A DNA stretch of 23,482 bases from an uncultured Agathobacter sp. (lineage in GTDB: Bacteria > Bacillota > Clostridia > Lachnospirales > Lachnospiraceae), in the NCBI GenBank assembly GCA_910587655.1, contig CAJUND010000034.1, positions 6,916 to 30,397 on the forward strand, given 5' to 3'. The position numbers were made by a program, and so were the translations under genes. Shown here in pieces: positions 23,002-23,482 of the stretch. Position 1 is the first letter of the stretch, and every line of letters starts with the position of its first letter. A model generated the notes under the pieces. That model saw only the letters and a list, made by a program, of their open reading frames with translations, was not told the origin of the DNA and ran no database searches.

Positions 23002-23086
23002 GCGGAAGTGTCGGAACTGGCAGACGAGCAAGACTAAGGATCTTGTGTTCATTGCGAACGTGTGGGTTCAAGTCCCATCTTCCGCA
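23002..23086 (+). tRNA. tRNA-Leu (anticodon AAG)
   Basis: 85-base class II tRNA. The acceptor stem is GCGGAAG / CTTCCGC with discriminator A, and the variable arm is long. The anticodon stem CAAGA/TCTTG encloses loop CTAAGGA, giving AAG (codon CUU). The T-arm is GTGGGTTCAAGTCCCAT. CCA is not encoded. Its 3' end faces the recombinase remnant, the usual geometry for an integration site. Confidence 0.97.
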
Positions 23087-23102
23087 TTTAACCCTTGGGA
23101 AG

Positions 23103-23133
23103 CCTTGTAAATCATGGATTTGCAGGGTTTTTT
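23103..23133 (+). terminator. Terminator of tRNA-Leu(AAG)
   Basis: An 11-pair stem CCTTGTAAATC / GATTTGCAGGG (two G-U) with loop ATG is followed by TTTTTTC, 16 bases after the tRNA. Confidence 0.88.
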
Positions 23134-23170
23134 CTTTTCTAAAATTTTCTATTTGTCTCTTTTTTACTCG

Positions 23171-23202
23171 TAAGACCGCTTGATGGTTTTCTGAGCGTCT
23201 TA
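23171..23202. repeat. Imperfect inverted repeat before the recombinase remnant
   Basis: TAAGACcGCT (23171-23180) and AGCGTCTTA (23194-23202) pair with one bulged base. It lies immediately upstream of the AAAGGAG of the remnant, so it may be a leader structure or a recombination site. Confidence 0.4.
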
Positions 23203-23218
23203 AGAAAGGAGCGTTCCC

Positions 23219-23353
23219 ATGAAAAAATTATCCCTTAAAAACTCAGACAACTTAACTGCAGATGAAGCGTTTGCGGATTTCAAAGGACACTGCCGGATTA
23301 AAAATCTGTCTGGGGAATCGTCCGCACCGAATGGTGGGCGGTGTGAATTTTAA
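23219..23353 (+). pseudogene. N-terminal remnant of a tyrosine recombinase (integrase)
   Basis: 44 codons from ATG 23219, with AAAGGAG about 8 bases upstream. The segment TADEAFADFKGHCRIKNLSG resembles the start of the core-binding (SAM-like) domain of phage-type integrases, which reads 'F..FK.YC..KNLS..TI..Y'. After this the frame degenerates and stops at 23351; no catalytic domain follows in the window. Position 130 bases downstream of tRNA-Leu on the same strand suits the integrase of an element inserted at the tRNA. A real small gene is less likely. Confidence 0.6.
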
Positions 23354-23482
23354 ACCTTTAATGTTTTAAAATATGCCATTCAGAAAATCTATTATCTTAC
23401 CGTTTTAGTATGTATAATCACGTTGCCTTGTAAGAATGCTTTCCCAATCACGTTCCTCTCTCAACACCCTTAAGACATGGAT
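23354..23482. other. Window end, no supported gene
   Basis: AT-rich stretch with a short imperfect direct repeat AATCACGTT (near 23416 and 23446). On the minus strand a frame ending at TAA 23405-23407 is open to the window edge (26 codons), which could be the tail of a gene outside the window, but nothing in it is recognisable. Confidence 0.3.

Noticed and set aside
23405..23482. Possible C-terminal end of a minus-strand gene entering from beyond the window.
   Set aside because: Only 26 codons and no recognisable motif; chance is just as likely.
1..23482. CRISPR arrays, complete insertion sequences or rRNA genes.
   Set aside because: No regularly spaced repeats, no transposase with flanking inverted repeats and no rRNA-like segments were seen on either strand.

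Overview
The window looks like chromosomal DNA of a spore-forming gut Firmicute, most likely Lachnospiraceae. I base this on the moderate GC content, strong AGGAGG-type ribosome binding sites, a SpoVAC gene behind a sigma-G-like promoter, an agr peptide quorum-sensing locus, an AAA-ATPase/PD-(D/E)XK protein, an Rpn-type nuclease and a c-di-GMP-I riboswitch. The assignment rests on family knowledge, not on a database search.

Layout. 1-169 is the start of a hypothetical gene behind a c-di-GMP-I riboswitch and terminator (203-329). 432-3766 is an agr-like locus, all on the minus strand and transcribed in the order agrD2, small ORF, agrA-like, agrC-like, agrD1, agrB. Its two propeptides share the core KCCYFI, and each has its own copy of a conserved promoter. 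3880-4353 is a stand-alone spoVAC. 4472-8923 is a carbohydrate locus: an AraC regulator and a GH26 enzyme on minus, and a GH2 enzyme and an EamA-type transporter on plus. Both plus-strand genes are interrupted, one by an in-frame TGA and one by a -1 shift at a T-run. 8920-9462 is a ferritin-like protein and 9537-11111 an AAA-ATPase/nuclease-fold protein.

11153-15851 is a response regulator, histidine kinase, ABC ATPase and two permeases. The regulator operon and the ABC operon carry the same 33-bp operator/promoter module, so the two-component system probably controls both itself and the transporter. 16165-16952 is a frameshifted Rpn-type nuclease. 17171-18071 is a PadR/DUF1700 pair, convergent with an XRE-GyrI-like regulator (18092-18838). 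18950-22636 is an operon of two tandem zinc-ribbon/TM/LRR membrane proteins plus an S66-family protein whose nucleophilic Ser is replaced by Ala. 22773-23086 holds two divergent tRNA-Leu genes (CAG and AAG), followed by a tyrosine-recombinase remnant, which marks a likely integration hot spot.

Most notable are the dual-propeptide agr locus with its duplicated promoter, the shared two-component operator, the duplicated zinc-ribbon/LRR membrane proteins with an S66-like protein, and the clustered gene lesions.
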